DNA from: Reutealis trisperma
Lineage: Eukaryota; Streptophyta; Magnoliopsida; Malpighiales; Euphorbiaceae
Length of the DNA: 64,000 nucleotides
Assembly: GCA_947687605.1 (NCBI GenBank)
Contig: CANTUT010001135.1
Coordinates: 102,001 to 166,000, forward strand
Direction of reading: 5' to 3'
Shown: one piece after another, positions 32,775 through 46,512 of the stretch
Numbering within the stretch: the first letter of the stretch is position 1
How the letters are laid out: every line of letters begins with the position of its first letter
Program-made: the position numbers and the translations under genes
The notes under the pieces: model-generated
The model's input: only the letters and a program-made list of their open reading frames with translations
Told to the model about the DNA's origin: nothing
Databases searched by the model: none

Positions 32775-34878
32775 AGTAGCAAAGAAGAGGAACAAATATG
32801 GTTAGAAGAGAAGAGGTTATGGATTACAGGTAAGAGGGAGGATTCAGTTGTAAGAAATGAGGAAATTGCAGGCAAGGGGGAGGATTCAATTGTAAGAGAA
32901 GAGGGGTTTTCAAATGCTCCTATTAATGATGAATCCAAACCTGAGGAAAGACAGGATGAAAGACTAGCCCATTTTTTTTGAGAGAGTTATATTAGAAGAA
33001 AAAAGGATGCTACTACTATTGTAGCCCCTCCTGACTATAGTGTCTCTCTTGATGATTCTACCATGCCTTTGGATAACTCTTCCTTGCTTAATCCTGAGGT
33101 ATGTATTCCTTCACCTGCAACACCATTTTGTGATATTGATTCTAATCCTGTAACTTTTGAAAATGCTATCTTGAATCCGCAAGGTGGTGATCAGGGTAGG
33201 AGGTATCCCTTTCAGGAACATAAAGAAGCTGATAGGTTGGGTTTCTCCAAATCTTCTAATGTTGTTTATCCCATTTCTGATTTTATTTCTTATCATCATT
33301 TGTCTAAAAATACTTAGCTTTTGCCCATCAGTTGTCTTTTGTGTCTATTCCTAGTCATTTTTAAGAAGCCCTTGAAGATCCTAAGTGGAAGGCTGCTATG
33401 GTAAACGAAATGAAAGCTCTCCAGAAAAACTCTATTTGGGAGATAGTTGAGCTACCATAGGAAAAGAAGACAGTGGGATGCAAGTGGGTATTTATTGTGA
33501 AGTATAAGTCAGATGGGATGATTGAAAGGTACAAGGCTAGATTGGTGGCCAAGGGTTACACTCATACCTATGGAATTGACTACTAAGAAACTTTTTCTCC
33601 CGTTGCCAAGATGAATATGGTTCGCGTCATACTATCTCTTGCAGTCAATTTGAACTAGCCACTACAACAATTTGATGTGAAGAATGCTTTCCTTCATGGT
33701 GATTTGACAAAGAAGGTGTATATGGATCCTCCCCCGGGATTTCTGCTAAAAGAAGGTAAAGTGTGTAAACTAAAAAAGGCGTTATATGGGTTGAAACAGT
33801 CGCAAAGGGCATGGTTTGGCAAGTTGAGCCATTCAATGAAGGAGTATATTTTTAAGCAAGCTCTAGCATATCACACTCTCTTTATAAGAGAGATTGTGAT
33901 GATATTACATTGCTCATTGTTTATGTCGATGATATGATTGTTACAGGTAGTAACACTAGTGAGATAAAGAAGCTTTAAAACTATTTGGCCAAAGAATTTG
34001 AGATGAAGGTCTTAGGAGTTCTGAAATACTTCTTGGGTATTGAAGTGTCTCGATCGAAATGAGGACTTTTTCTCTCTCAATGAAAGTATATATTAGATCT
34101 CCTAGCTGAAACTAGTAACTCTGCTTGTGAACCTATAGATACTCCAATTGAGGTGAACCATGGTCTATTTATATATCCTGATCAAGTCCCAACAAACAAG
34201 GAGAGATATCAGAGACTAGTGGGGAAATTGATTTACCTAACCCACACTAGACCTGACATATCATATGCGGCAAGTGTTGTAAGTCAGTTTATGCACAACC
34301 CGAGTGATCGACATATGAATGCAGTTAATAGGATTGTAGCTTATTTGAAGTCTTCTCCAGGTAAAGGTATTATGTTCTCCAAGCATGGGCATTTAGATAT
34401 TGTGGGGTACACGAATTCTAATTTTGCTCGCTCTAACTTAGATAGAAAATCTACCTCAGGTTATGTGTCATTTGTTGGAGGCAATTTGGTGACATGGAGG
34501 TGTAAGAAACAAAATGTGGTATCATTGTCTAGTGCAGAAGCTAAATACTGTGCTCTTCACCATGCAACTACATAGCTTACTTGGCTGAGGATTCTCTTAA
34601 GTGAACTTGGGTTTGGTCCTAAGAAACCTATGTTATTGTTTTGTGATAACACTACAGCTATTGAGATTGCTAATAATCCCGTACAACACGATTGAACTAA
34701 GCATGTTGAACTTGACCGGAATTACATCAAGGATAACCTTAATTCTGGGATGACAAAGGTTCCTCATATTAAGAGCGCAGATCAGTTGGCTAATATAATG
34801 ACTCATGCTGTTACTAGTGGTCCATTTCATTCTTCACTATCCAAGTTGGGCATGTGTGATATCTATGCACCAACTTGA
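32775..34878 (+). pseudogene. T polyprotein, second part: RT and RNase H
   Basis: Begins in the linker with a two-copy repeat of GEDSIVRE type, then RT from about 33367 (EALEDPKWKAAMVNEMKALQ) through KWVFIVKYKSDGMIERYKAR, FDVKNAFLHGDLTKKVYM and PPGF. The catalytic YVDD is intact at 33922-33933. RNase H runs from 34153 with RPDISYAASVVSQFM and SLSSAEAKYCALHHA to KTKHVE-like sequence and ends at the stop at 34876-34878. In-frame stops (for example 33459, 33583, 33655, 34059, 34573) and shifts make it inactive. Confidence 0.9.
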
Positions 34879-34885
34879 GGGGGAG
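34874..34885 (+). other. Polypurine tract of element T
   Basis: TTGAGGGGGAG directly before the 3' LTR, the standard Copia position right after the final stop codon. Confidence 0.88.
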
Positions 34886-35074
34886 AGTTAGTATATATAG
34901 TTGTGTATTAGTTGTATATTTATTAGCTTAGCTATATATTTATTAGCTAATTAATTATATTCCTTTTATTAGCTATATATATTCCTGTATTATTTCTTTC
35001 CTTAAATAGGTTTATGTACTTGTATAAATACCTTTGAAATATATGGAATAAAATAATTCAACTATTTATCAATT
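34886..35074 (+). repeat. 3' LTR of element T
   Basis: 189 bp, same length and ends as 22884-23072. AATAC follows at 35075-35079. Confidence 0.9.
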
Positions 35075-35275
35075 AATACCAAAATTATAGGGTATATGCA
35101 ATATAGTGTAGCAAGTACTGTTAATTTTAATATTTAACTTGGACTGTGCATAAAAGTGCAAGGAAATTAATTTCCCAAATTAGGTTGGTCACATCATTAA
35201 TCCTTTCCTTCGGTAAGTTTAGGTTTTCTTTGAGTGATAGTCTAAGTTTTCTCCTTGTAGGGCGTGTGTGTCTTC

Positions 35276-36242
35276 TATTAGAGTTGCTGAGATTTTAACT
35301 TAAAATCAAAGCAAAATCATAAAAGAATGCTTATTCTTATTTGTAGCCAGACTTGTAGAAATGTCTTTTGTAAGGTATGTTAGTTGAATAAAAAAATATA
35401 TCTTTTGCCTATAAAAATGTTGCTGGCTGTAGGAACAAATGAAATAAGATAGAGAGAGTGAGAATTAGAGAGCGAGAAAGTGAAATAAAGTTTGTAAAAA
35501 ATGATGAAAAGAAGAGAAAGAAAATCTTTGTTCTATTGTGCATTCATACTCTATTTTTCTTTGTTTATTGTGTGTGTCTCTGTTGTGTTTGTGAAATGTT
35601 CTTTCCTCCTAAATTTCTAACATGGTATTAGAGCATTAATCGTTGATGAATGAAAAAAGACTGTATTTTTTAAGTGAAAATATCAGAGTTTTGATGTCTT
35701 TGGTTAGTGTTTGTTTTTCACAAATTTCAGCATTTTCAAGGGTGAGAAATATATTGACAGTTAGTAGTTGAAGGACCTTCAAGTCCAAACAACTGAAATT
35801 TGGAAGAGCTCCATGTCTCTAAACTAAAACAACTTAAAAGGGACCTAAGATCCTTAAACAGCATATACTTGAAGTTGTGGAAGAGACTGGCATATGTCAT
35901 AAAACTGCAGAATATTTATTAATAAAAGACTTGCATGTCCAAAAACTGAAAAAACCTGTTTAAAGGGACCTTAACATATCCAAAAACTGCATAATGAAGA
36001 ATTTGTTGTTGTTGTTGAAGAAGAGGCTGAAAATTTCAAAAAAAAATTGTTAGTGTTGTTGTTATGGTTGAAGATGCCAAAAATTTATTATGAAATTTGA
36101 AAATTCTTATAGAGAAGAGTCTTGTTAAAGAGAAGCTTAAGATGGTTTGAAGCCCTCAATTCTAGCAAAAATCTCATCAATGAGGAATGTTGGAGTTGTT
36201 GAGATTATTCTTAAAATCAAAGCAAAATCATGAAAGAAATGG
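35276..36242 (+). mobile_element. Short TRIM-like Copia element, truncated
   Basis: A 347-bp LTR (35276-35622) with a TATA-like CCTATAAAAATG near 35410 ends TCTAACA and is followed at once by TGGTATTAGAGC (35623-35634), a Met-type primer site. About 550 bp of non-coding interior follows, then a second LTR start, TGTTGGAGTTG, at 36188 that stays similar to 35276 for about 55 bp. The second LTR is truncated. No ORF, so it fits a TRIM or a deleted Copia. Confidence 0.65.
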
Positions 36243-37008
36243 TTGATTATAAATTCATACATTCAAATAATAAATCAAACTATAATGAGAAGATGCTACA
36301 TATGTAGATCAAAAATATATTAGACAAATGCATAACAAAAGTATATACAAACTTTTGTACATTAAATGCAGTTTATAAGATGACATTGGCTATCACATTC
36401 CTCAACCTCCAAAATAAGATGACATAGGCTATCATAGTAGAGTTGTTTCATAAGATGTTGTATACACTAAATACTATTTTCTTAACTACATGTATTATAT
36501 GTAAATGGGTATTGCCAGCTCTTCAAGAGGAACAAAAGTAAGTAATTTTATTCAAGAAATCTATCTTGGCAATTTGAACCTATAACTTCATGTCAAAATG
36601 TATTAACTTTATCCTTCCACCAAATATGTATGTATTTTATATCAATTAGCTACTCATTTTACATCCTTCCACATAGACGATCACGCACAGTAAGTTAGAA
36701 ATTTGCAACATCCAAGAAATAATACAAACAGAAGAGAATTAACACTTGTGAAAAGGACTACCAACTGTCAACCTAGTAATTGCATAATCTGAAAATCCTA
36801 ATTGTATAGTCTATAAATTACATTAACAAAAGTAAATGTAAACATAAGCATTCAATTTTGTCAAAATGTAAATTAATATGGAGAATTCAAACCTTCCTAC
36901 ATTAAATTGTGAAACACTTTCTTGAAAACTACATTCTTTGTAGTATTATATGTTCAGCCATCGTTGTGCAAATTATGATTTTCAATCCCCTTTTTCTTTT
37001 TGAAGAAA
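36243..37008. other. Intergenic, nothing recognised
   Basis: AT-rich. Only a small direct repeat (AAGATGACATTGGCTATCA at about 36378 and a near copy at about 36416) stands out. Confidence 0.5.
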
Positions 37009-39094
37009 TATTGGGAGCAAATTAAGCGGAAGCAACGTGGTGGGTGAAATTTCAAACAATTTAAAATTTCACTTTCACCCAAATGATTCTAGTAATCATT
37101 CAAGCAATCTACTAATTAATGTGTAAAACACATAGGAAAGAAAGAAGATCAAGTGGTAATCAAATTACCTCTTGAAGCCTATGAATTTATTTTCTCTCCA
37201 AAAGCTCCCTAAATGTTAAGCCTCTAGATTGTCCACACCAAGCTTCACCTCCAAGGCTCACTTTGATTTGTTTAGATATTCTTGATTCTCTCTCTTGGTA
37301 GCCCAATTGAATACAAGATCTTCTGCCACAAATCTTTGGTGATTTGATTTTTTCTAATTATATTGGATATATCTTTTCAATTCAAGAAACTTTTGTTCTT
37401 TTACAAAGAATAAAGAACAAGAAATGAAGAACAAGAAATTTGAAGAACACCTCTTCTTTTTCTTTTTCTCTTAAGACTTAGTTGCTAAGTTTTCCTTATA
37501 AAAGATGTGCATCAAAACATCCCTAATTTAACAACATCATTTGTTTTATATAGCCAACAACTATATTGATTATTAGGGGACAAATTAGATATTTAATTTG
37601 CTTTATGCTTTAGGGTTAAATAGAAAAGATCATATTACCCTTAATGGTTCTATGATTATTTCAATTAAACCTTAAATAGTTAAAAGACCATTTTAACCTT
37701 GGTAGACTTTCTCTAACTCCTAAACTCAACATATGGGTTTTAGGGTTATAAAAATTCTCTAACCCCTAAATTACCTCTATCCATTTCTCAAATGGGCTTG
37801 GGCTATTTAGGGTTTTGTCTAAAGCTCAAAATTAATTCTTTGAACTCATCCATCAGTTTTATTAATTTAATCATTCTCATTTATATAATATATAAATTAG
37901 GATTTAATTAATAAGAAATCATTTTAGATTTAAACTTCAAGACATGCTAGGGTCTTTGTAAATTTAATTATAAGTTTAATCCTTTTACCATTAATCAATT
38001 AATTAAATACTTTAATTAATTATTATAGTAAAACATTTTATTCTTGAAAGGTGAATACTTTTGGGTGTGTGACTTTTTATGTTCATATCTAATTAGCAAT
38101 GGGATTGAGAAAATATTTGTCTCTACTAATGTGAAATCCATGTTTCACCTTAGTCCCATAAGTCATGAGTGATGTCTAGCATAGCATATCATGACTATTT
38201 AGAATGAATATGAGTGTATAATAATTTATTCATTTCATGGATCATTTATCATAATTAATGTACACTAAAATTCCTTCATTACGAAATCCCAATCTTAGCT
38301 AGGATCATAAATTTGTCAAACCCTAATATGATTTGATTATATATCTATATCTTGATTTTAATTCTTGATAAAATCGATTCCTACTAGAAACCATTTCTAG
38401 TGAATCTTTACTACATTGGCCAAGGATTTTATTATCAAGAATAATCAAATAGCATAGGATTTCTTCCTTATTTATTCAAGTAAATGAATTCTCTCTTGGC
38501 GATTACTTACTTCCATACATAACTAGTTAGAACTATCACATATTATATACCAATACTTGAATAGCATTAGTATGTAAGAGGTAATAAATTCTAACTACAT
38601 ATGAATGAGATACAGTATCCTTCAAGTCAAAGGACTATATGTACAATTATGATCTAGATGATGATTTATTGATTAGCAATAAAACTCCATATAATCATCA
38701 TTTAACGTCATAGTTCAACTATTCATCAAATGAATATCTACATGTTTATATCGACAATATTTGTCAAATAGTATGATCCTCACTATCTCTATAATCATAA
38801 GTATCACATACTGATTATAGATTATAAATAGAGATGATGGTATTCCGGAATTAATGATGTCTAGTCATTAATCCTATGACCATGAACATTTCAAAATATT
38901 TGTTTAAAAGCGATCTACCATCTATATTCTCAACACTTGAGAATAAATTCTCTTTTGAAAAATACTTATGGATTTCAAATATACATTTAATACAATGGAA
39001 CAATTTCATTTATAAACATATATTTTATTACCATTTAGGGATAATGTTTTACATTTACATAACTTATACATAGCTCTAGGGCATAACTCTAACA
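37009..39094 (+). repeat. Probable solo LTR of a Copia-type element
   Basis: Begins TATTGGGAGCAAATTAAG and ends GGGCATAACTCTAACA, a good match to a TGTTGGGAG ... AACA Copia LTR with one changed base. The internal text (TGTGTGACTTTTTATGTTCA, CATATCATGACTATTTAG) is typical of long plant Copia LTRs. No internal region or primer site is present on either side. I do not find a matching duplication (AGAAA left, CTTTT right), so a boundary or recombination uncertainty remains. Its right end cuts the RPA-like pseudogene. Confidence 0.5.
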
Positions 39095-39209
39095 CTTTTA
39101 ACTCTTAATATTGCTATGTAAAATTGGTTGTGGCTAGAAATTGGACATGGCATATACAGTTGAACATATGAGAGAGATTGCCTCTGGCTCTTATTAATTG
39201 TCATGGGAA

Positions 39210-39919
39210 AGCAAACAACCAACAGAAATTGTATTAGTTGGATTTTAAAAAGTAATCCAAGCAAACAACCAAAGGAAATTGTATTTGTTTACCATTGTTC
39301 ATGCTCAGTTCTACATTTCCAATAGTAGTAAGTTGTCCAATAACATCTGATAAAACCAATAGAAAATTATTAAAAAAGATTTGGATCACAACATATGGAG
39401 TGCAAATTCTAGTAGAACATACCAACTAAATAGCAATCATCAGCATTCTTTGTAGGATTTGATCAAATGAAGTAAATTTAAATCCATGCGCATGAATGGA
39501 AGCATCATCCAACTCTCTCAATGAGTTGGAATATAGGAAATTAATTTTGAATGGATGTTTGGCAGCTCGGAAAGAACTACCATTTTGGCCCACAACGAAA
39601 TTGATAATCATTAAAACCTTCTATTCCTTAAACATTGTTTGGAATTTATTTATCAGTGGCCTTTTGACACTTGCTTGAATTATGTCATTCTACCTGTTTC
39701 ATATCATCTATTAAAAGAAAAATAAAACTAATATTAGAAAAATCTATATCCGTCCATCTTATATGTACATACCTCCTCATCCAACAACATTTCGGTGATG
39801 TTTACATAATCAACTTTGTTAAAGCTAGGCATATCCCACAACCTAATATTTCTTACATTAATGTTCCACGTTTTCTTTAGAGGACATGTGTCATCCACGA
39901 CATCATATCTCTTCATCAT
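39210..39919 (-). pseudogene. Replication protein A large subunit-like pseudogene
   Basis: Minus strand, from ATG 39919: exon 1 encodes a KTWNINVRNIRLWDMPSF OB-fold start and ends at a GT donor (39772-39771). After an intron, exon 2 (about 39690-39440) carries IIQASVKRPLINKFQTMF, VVGQNGSSFRAAKHPFKI and DDASIHAHGFKFTSFD. A second intron with good GT/AG ends leads to DVIGQLTTIGNVELSMNNG. This matches plant RPA1/DUF223 DNA-binding domain proteins, which bind single-stranded DNA. Frameshifts near the exon 2 start and near 39450, and a TAG near 39620, disable it. The 3' end is lost at the solo LTR. It could derive from a host RPA paralogue or from a Helitron-carried RPA. Confidence 0.7.
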
Positions 39920-41511
39920 CTAAATAATCAAATGAAAAAATATTAAGTAAAATTTATGGGTGAATATAAAAAGAAAAAACATAAAAATAATAAGATGGTA
40001 AACAAATTTTGATAAAGTGAAATTTTGATAAAAATACTCACTTTTATTAATCCTGATTGGAAAAATTATTATCCCTTGCCCTCAACGAAATAGTTTTCTC
40101 ATCAAATCTACTCTGGGTTTCTTTAATTCTAGCTATTTCAATGCAACGTCGCAAAACACATCAAATCTTGTTAATTAATCCAGTTGAATGAATTATATAT
40201 GATTTGATAAGTCTAGACTAGACAGTAAAGTGACTATATCGAAAGTTCAATTCTTTATATAGTTTTTGTGTTTCCAAATTAATGCTGGTTAAAGGAAGGT
40301 TACAATTTTAATTTTAACTTTTCCATGAAATTGTATCCCTCTAATTAGGGGCAAAAAAATCCAAAATCATATTCAACATTTAAAAAAAAAAAAAAAGACA
40401 AACAAAAAACTTAACCTGTATTACACAATTGTAATTGAAAGCAAAGAAATTAACAAAGAGGTTAAAATACCAACATGAATGCGGATGCAGACGAGCGAAG
40501 AAATAATAGGGACAAGGTTTTGAAACTTGTTTTCAAAGAGAGATTTAAAAAATTTAACAAAATTATAGATTGTGATAATCAATATCATAATCCCATGTCC
40601 CGCATTGTCACCATCCCATTCTGCTAGTTTTTATAATATTTTATTTAATTGTATTTTAGTGATTTTGAAAATTTATAAAATATGATATTTTAATTAATTT
40701 AAATAGTGATTATTTCTAAAATAGGATTTGTTTCCTTTTATTGGGGTTCATAATCCAAGAGATATGGTGATTATCCACAAAATGCAATTGATAAGTTAGA
40801 AAGTAACTAAAGAAAATAATTAATTTACGAGGATAAATGTTTATTATCTTATAAGCAATTATATTTTAATTAATTTAGATAGTGATTATTCATAAACTGG
40901 AATTTATTTTATATTATGATATTTTAACTGATTTAGATAGTAATCATCCATAAAATTGGATTTATTTTCTTTTATTTCAAAAACTTTATTTAGTTATAGT
41001 TATATTTTATTTGAAAATTTTGTAGATAAACAAATGAAAATGTATTTTTCAGAATTTAACAAGTGTCAGATTTAATCTTTTAGTGTCTATTGATTTAGTA
41101 TATAGTAAATAGATAGATATCTATAATTAGAAGAAAAATTAATTTAGGATTTAACTACAAAAGAAAAATAACATAATTTCGAGAAATTAATTCTAAATTT
41201 GGTAAATTGAATAAGAATACAAGAAACTTAAAAGGTCACCTCAATATCATCTTCCTTTCTATTAAATATTCAAAACTAACCAATAAGCTTTTGATTTTGG
41301 ACCCAAAAAAAAAAAAAAAGAATAAAGCTTTTGATTTAGTAATATTAGAGTTGTCTATAGTTTTTAAGTCGATTAAATTTACCAAAAATAAAATATTCTA
41401 AGATTTTTTTAAACAATATAAATATTTTGATTGATTCTTGGGAAAAAAAAATCTAATAAGTAAAAGAATTTGAGATTCTAAAATAAGCAAGGGTTATTTT
41501 TGTTATCTAAC

Positions 41512-41553
<42 letters not shown>

Positions 41554-42009
41554 ATGATGATGCCTAAGACTAAAGTACTAAAACAACCAGCTTTTTCAAA
41601 ATACATTGGATGAAAGTTTTAACTATTGGTTTTAGTTAAAATAAAATAAAAAGAAGAAAACAATAACCATTCACGGTCATATGAATATCTAGATCTGTTT
41701 ATGGGTCATACTGAGCCTCAATTTGTGGAGAAAGTGTGGATTCAACGAGCCCGCATTTTCTGAATCCAAACCCGATCCATAATCATGTTTAAAAATATAT
41801 ATATTCCATTTTAATTTGGTCAGAAATTTATAACATCGTGGACGGAAAAAGAATCCTGAATTAAGTTGATGCTTCTCATCTTATCATTAATATAACAAGA
41901 AAACAGTGAAGGGAAAAGAATCTCTAAAGGACACAAAAAAATACGAACATTCTTCATTAAATTTCAAATGAGCATCATATAAAACAATTGGGATAAATGC
42001 ACTTCCAGT
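39920..42009. other. Intergenic AT-rich DNA
   Basis: No gene found. 40680-40985 holds about four degenerate copies of a roughly 65-bp unit (TATGATATTTTAATTAATTTAGATAGTGATTATT). A (TA)n run at 41516-41549 is followed by (ATG)n to 41562. Confidence 0.6.
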
Positions 42010-42342
42010 GATCATGCAAAAAGACAAATGGCTCTTGTATACATTATATAACAACTGAGATTAATGATCTTGATTTCATCACCCTGTTGAAAAATGTAAT
42101 GCTATAAAGTGACAATTTTAATGTTGCAGCTTTTTTTTTTTTTTTTTTTTTTTCCTTTTTTTTCTCAAACAGATAACCTAATACCGTATTTTCTTACCTG
42201 TTCTGTTTCCTTGGCCTTCCTCCTCTTTCAAAATACACTTAGCAGCTATATGACTTACGGCAGTGGGTGGCTTTGATATTCCATTCCCATTTGATCAAAG
42301 TGGACAATAAAAAATTTCCATGAAATTGTGCAAAAGTTCAGA
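42010..42342 (-). other. Probable 3' UTR of the LysM gene
   Basis: 330 bp after the stop. A 25-base T run on the plus strand (A run in the transcript) at 42130-42154. No clear AATAAA could be singled out. Confidence 0.45.
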
Positions 42343-44357
42343 CTAATCAAGGGCAGCTTTGCTCCTGCGTCCAGATATTGGCTTTGGTAAGCCATCAAAT
42401 ATAGGCATAGTTATTGCTGCAGTTGAAAGAGCCTGCAAGTCAGGTTTCAAACTCCATTTTGAAGATGGCCAAACAGAAGAGGAATTACTGCTGTCCTGAT
42501 CATGCAGACTTGGTGTGCTTGATGATTTACGAACTCCTGTCAGTCCATCAGCAATTATAGAATCTCCCAAGCCTACTGGAATAGAATTTAACCATCCTGA
42601 TTCTGTTTCAGTGGACAGTACTGTTCGGCTTGCTGATTTTGGTCTCATGGCCAAACCCTTTCCTGTTACAGGTGAGAAATCACTGCTTCCACCATTGTTT
42701 TCTTCCTTCAACAACTTCTCCGGTGTGCCAGCTCTAGAGTCAGATTCAGATTTCTGACGTCTTCGGACAGACTTCTCATTGGATTTCTCACCTTCAGCAT
42801 CTCCAGCTTCTGCAAGAGGTATGTAATCCACCATGATGCTATCCTCAGGTAATAAACCATTATCAAAATTTCGGAATTTGAGATTGTGGTATGGTGACCC
42901 AGAGATTGGTGAAGTTTTAGACAACAACCCCTCCTTAAGGTAATCTGAGCTTCCTGTTCTGTAAACAGCCATCTCTGTGCCTTCACATTCACCCTTGTGA
43001 TTTGAAGGTTTAAGACCATAGTACTTCCGTAAAGTGCTCATAGCTGGAGAAGCCTTCTGCTGTGTTGATTTCAATCTTAAGGACTCAAGCGATTCCAACA
43101 CATTCAAGTGGCGTGAATGTGGAGTTTTATCAAGGCTGTTTCCTCTGTGAAAGAGTTCCAAGAATAATTAGTCGCTACAAGTTGGTTTAGATAGAAACAT
43201 TCAAATAAATACATACATTTAAATATTGGGATTATGAGATCATCAAAAGCAGAGAACACTAAGAAACACCTTACTCCAGGACAGTTTGCCATTTGTTCCT
43301 TTTTTTTTTTTTTTTTCCTTTGCAGATGTCTAGTGAATACTGACTATAGTGCCATGCATGCAATAAAAGAAAGGTTTCGAGAGAAAGCAGTACCTATAGT
43401 TAGAATATTTTTATTGGATAATTACAGAAGAATATAGATTTATCTTTTTCAATGGACTAGTAATTATTTTTAATAGAAAAAGAAATTTTATTTACACAGT
43501 AAGAACAGAGATTACAACAATAAGATATCCTCCTTTCCCAACTAGCACAAAAAACAATTAACACAAAAACAAAATGAGAAAATAGCTCTATCCAATCCTG
43601 CTGAAAACATGTAGACACTCCTCTAAAAGCCCCCTATAGTATGACCTTGGAAATGAACTGAGAAAACTCTCACAAAGGAGATCAAAGGATAAAAATTGAT
43701 CTTTGAAAATGTAGATATTTGTCTCTATCCAAGTAACTCGTAAAACAGCAAAAGCCGCACAATCCTCAATAGACTAGTACCCTCATTGTTTTACTGATTC
43801 CTTGTTCCAGCAATGGCTCCATTGACATCTCAATCAAGCCCACGGTAGAAAGACCATGGATGTATAGTGTAGCAGGTAGCAATCCCATAAGTGAAAAGAG
43901 CAAGAGGAAGCACCTTGGCAGAAGCAATCAAAAGTGTTTAAAAGGTATGCTGAAATGATTCTAATGCTGAAGGCTTACTTAACACATATTCGACAATCAA
44001 AAAGTCAGTTGAGAGTGTAATAGGCCCTCATCCTTTGTATTCAATTCTTCTGTTTTTTTTAATCCTTTATATTTAATTTCCTTTTTTTTTTTTTAGTTTC
44101 AAAGTAGAAGAAATTATTTTTTTAAACATATGACCATGTCAATAGCCCTTCAATAGTAGGCTATTTTAATTTGAATGACACCACTGAAATACTTTTGCAA
44201 TTTATACTTGCTCAATTTGATTAGCTTAATTTTGTTTTAAAACTCCCATTTGGCATATTTATAACTTTAGATTGACAGGGTCCAAATGAAACTTCACAAG
44301 ATCAGGACATATCATTATTTATGTCTTTTTTTAAAATAAAATAAATAAAAAATAAAT

Positions 44358-44399
<42 letters not shown>

Positions 44400-44627
44400 G
44401 CAAAGCGGTAACAAATCCAGTTAAGATGCTCTAATCTTCATCAACAACAAACAAACTAGCATCACTAAATTTGTGGCCCTCCACGTTAGCCGCTTCTTTA
44501 ACCAATTTTGTCAAGGCACCTCGAGACAACCAGCAACCACCCCCCGGCCAAAAAAAAAAAACAATGCTCAAAACATCACTTAATAACTAGGGTACTTACA
44601 TTAGAAAGGCAAGTACTAGTTTAAGAA

Positions 44628-44672
<45 letters not shown>

Positions 44673-46476
44673 TTCAAAGACAAATTATTTTGCATCAAAT
44701 CAAGTAATTAATGCTCCAATTCAAATCACTGAATCAAGAAATTTTATAGAAAAACAAATAGGCTTCATATCTTCACATGTGCATCATGAACAGCTAAAGA
44801 ACATCTATCTAAAAATAAAGAACTAAAACACAAAATTTTAACAAATCCACCTTTAGTTTCTACCAAGAAAATCCTGTGTAGCTCTAATCTTCATCAACAT
44901 CAAACAAATTTGAATCACTAAATTTGTGGCCCTCCATCTGAATTAGCTTCTACCTCTTCAACATTTACTGCCCTGGAATTTGAAAAGCCTTTGTAGCTTC
45001 CGTCCATTCACTAAATAGACAACTGCAACTTCCACTGCCTAAAAATGCACCCCTAAAAAAAGTTAATTCTTGCACTTCGCTTTATCAACAGCATCTCTGA
45101 ATCTGAAGTCTATCAAAATCAAGCAATGAACCACAAGACACTTTTTTGTCATTTTATCCCATTTCCTTGGTTTCTCTTCTTTTCTCACTTGTATTCATAA
45201 TGCTAGATGCTTCTTTTCCCTAATTGAGCTGAGGTAAGGGAGAAAACTTAAACTATTACTGTACTGATAGGTAGAGCAGGAATTGTGCTCTTCAACCTTA
45301 AAAAGAAGCACCATTCCCCTTGTTCTACCAATTACCCATCACCTTAACCTTGGTTGACCTGATCGGGCCAAAGTTTTGCTTAGTGCATCCTTGTCCATGT
45401 GGTAGTAATAGGTTGCATGCCTAACATGGTATGCGCTACCCTTTTCTACAATTAATGTCTCATGCTTTGCTTCATTGATTCTCACATCCATGAGCATTAT
45501 TCCAAAACTGAACCAAATTAATGAAAGTCTCAGTATCATATTTTTCAGTCTGGTTTAGTTTTCTTTTCAGTTATTTAAAAAAAAAAAAAAAAAGTAAATC
45601 AAAAAACAAAATTAACCTATATTTTATTGAATCATATTTATAAATTATAAAAAATAATCATGTATCCCTATTTCAGTATTTCTAAACTTATACAAATTGT
45701 TTGAGACTAATCAACAACCCTGGCAAGTTTTACTTGGAGACCCAACCTTATTTATTACTTTCCTCTCTAGGACTTCATGGACCTCTCTTGTTCTCTCACT
45801 CTCTCATTGTTTTCTCATTTCTCTACTCAAGCCTGAAATTCCAACCATCTTTGTGATAATAGAGCTGTAAAAGTTATCAAAGGCACGTGCAAGCCGCATT
45901 GGATACTGGCCCTAGCACCTCCACTAGTGCAAGGCAGGTGACCTATCACAGGGTAAATGGCTTATCACCTAGGCATAAGCCTTCTTCCAGGTGCAAGGCC
46001 CAAAAAGGCATACCTTCTACATTTTCACCTCTGTTCAGCATTCCTACCGCTAACAGCCACCATCATCAGACTCGAAACTTCATAATCTACCAATCCAAGG
46101 TCCGCAGGCCAGAAAACCAGCTTCCCAATCTCTGTTGCAGAGGAGTCATCAGAATCCTTCCAGAATACCACCCTGAGTCGCCTGCCACCAGTGCTTCCAT
46201 TTTCTATATACCCCACACAACTTAGTCTCTCTACCTTCCTTTGCTGCTCTTTTTTTTTTTTTTTTTTTGTTTTGTGGGGGGGGTGGTGTTTCATTGTTCC
46301 TGTTTTTTCTTGAATAACAGGTATAATATTGAAAGACACTTAACTCTTTTTGTAACCTTCCCCTTGGCTACTCTATTTCTACTCTGTTTTTGTTGTTTCT
46401 TCTTTGTTCATGTTTTCACCTAGACAATAAAATTGAAAGGCACTTAACTCTATTAGTCTCTCTACCTTCCTTTGCT

Positions 46477-46512
<36 letters not shown>

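Larger units (their letters stand above)
22884..35074 (+). mobile_element. Element T: Copia retrotransposon, split by element G
   Basis: Two 189-bp LTRs (22884-23072 and 34886-35074) differ at about 8 positions. AATAC stands directly outside both ends (22879-22883 and 35075-35079). Inside, in order: primer site, gag, zinc knuckle, protease, integrase, [7.5 kb of element G], RT, RNase H and polypurine tract. The order integrase before RT defines Copia. All coding parts carry stops or shifts. About 50 codons between the integrase and RT halves are missing at the insertion site. Confidence 0.9.

Noticed and set aside
37009..39094. Complete LTR retrotransposon
   Set aside because: Only one LTR is present; no primer site, internal region or second LTR, and no confirmed target duplication.
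43440..43980. Possible LINE 3' end on the minus strand
   Set aside because: Some frames faintly recall LINE-encoded tails, but I could not read a defined motif or a poly-A/duplication pair.
45887..46339. Overlapping frames of 112 and 104 residues in the LysM intron
   Set aside because: No recognisable domain; one ends in a Lys run from a T tract; no splice or promoter context.
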